Assembly: GCF_937616625.2 (NCBI RefSeq)
Contig: NC_065575.1
Location: forward strand, 3,293,501-3,357,500
Source: Mercurialis annua
Lineage: Eukaryota; Streptophyta; Magnoliopsida; Malpighiales; Euphorbiaceae
Length of the DNA: 64,000 nucleotides
Direction of reading: 5' to 3'
Shown here: in pieces, positions 63,835-64,000 of the stretch
How the letters are laid out: each line of letters starts with the position of its first letter
How positions within the stretch are numbered: position 1 is the stretch's first letter
Notes under the pieces: model-generated
Told to the model about the DNA's origin: nothing
The model's database searches: none
The model's input: the letters and a program-made list of their open reading frames with translations, nothing else
Made by a program: the position numbers and the translations under genes

Positions 63835-64000
63835 TTATGCTTCCGCATTAGTATACTTTTTCCATAAATGATCAATCAAGTCATTACGAAGTGCAAGGTG
63901 TGCGTTCTTGATTTGTCTGTGGTGAGCAAGAATTCTTCAAATCGAGCATCATCATTTAATACCATTTCAACTTGCGGTATTTCTCCTTCCATTGAATTTG
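63835..64000 (-). pseudogene. PIF/Harbinger transposase C-terminus (partial)
   Basis: The minus strand reads EGEIPQVEMVLNDDARFEEF, then with a one-base frame change HHRQIKNAHLALRNDL followed by IDHLWKKYTNAEA, and a TAA at 63837-63835. The LRNDLI.HLW segment is characteristic of the end of plant HARBI1-like DDE transposases. The catalytic core would lie beyond 64000. The frame change at about 63925 suggests it is broken. Confidence 0.6.

Larger units (their letters stand above)
62938..64000 (-). mobile_element. PIF/Harbinger element, end visible, continues beyond window
   Basis: Begins GGGCATCTCCAACCC after TTA (62935-62937), the terminal sequence and 3-bp target typical of PIF/Harbinger elements. 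It carries the C-terminus of a Harbinger-like transposase reading inwards from the window edge. A hAT MITE is nested at 63016-63484. The other end is outside the window. Confidence 0.6.

Overview
This is a transposon-rich stretch of nuclear DNA from a flowering plant, probably a eudicot. The evidence is the low GC content, spliced genes with GT-AG introns, Athila-type and Ty1/copia retrotransposons, L1-type LINEs, Helitrons, and CACTA, hAT, Mutator-like, Stowaway and Harbinger elements. There are no bacterial features, tRNA genes or rRNA genes. Species cannot be assigned from the sequence alone.

Layout. 1-5.8 kb is a head-to-tail run of short non-autonomous Helitrons in one orientation. One carries three broken exons of the host cystathionine gamma-synthase gene. 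6-9 kb holds broken Ty1/copia pol sequence, a fragment of a long LTR and a hAT MITE. 10.1-12.1 kb holds a small four-exon-like gene (three coding exons) for an unrecognised secreted protein. 12.4-21.8 kb is nested transposons: a solo LTR inside another solo LTR, a MITE inside a Stowaway MITE, several foldback elements, and two stretches of unrecognised coding-like sequence. 21.8-26.3 kb is a copia gag split by a 5'-truncated LINE, which itself carries a hAT MITE and a solo LTR. 26.3-33.1 kb is an Athila-type element with 5' LTR, primer binding site, gag and pol, truncated inside integrase and joined to an opposite-strand copia 5' end. 34.1-38.5 kb has a LINE tail and a roughly 1.08-kb duplicated repeat. 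38.6-44.0 kb is a full-length LINE with a 15-bp target duplication. 44-47 kb holds MITEs and a LINE remnant with an AT minisatellite insertion. 47.0-50.5 kb is a second copy of the small secreted-protein gene on the minus strand, with a Helitron plus CACTA element in its second intron. 52.7-57.9 kb is a second LINE of a different type (RRM-bearing ORF1), split by a solo Athila LTR. 58-64 kb is mostly AT-rich non-coding DNA with MITEs, ending in a PIF/Harbinger transposase fragment.

The only two genes that look intact are the secreted-protein paralogues at 10195-12142 (+) and 47019-50447 (-). They share exon number, phase-0 splice sites, a conserved TATA region and all three coding exons. Everything else coding is transposon-derived and mostly broken by stops, frameshifts, deletions or insertions.

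The most striking structural theme is in the LTRs. Five LTRs from at least three families each carry an array of short palindromes just upstream of the predicted TATA box. Arm sequences differ between families, and in the Athila array the two arms of a palindrome change together, which suggests that the dyad itself is maintained.
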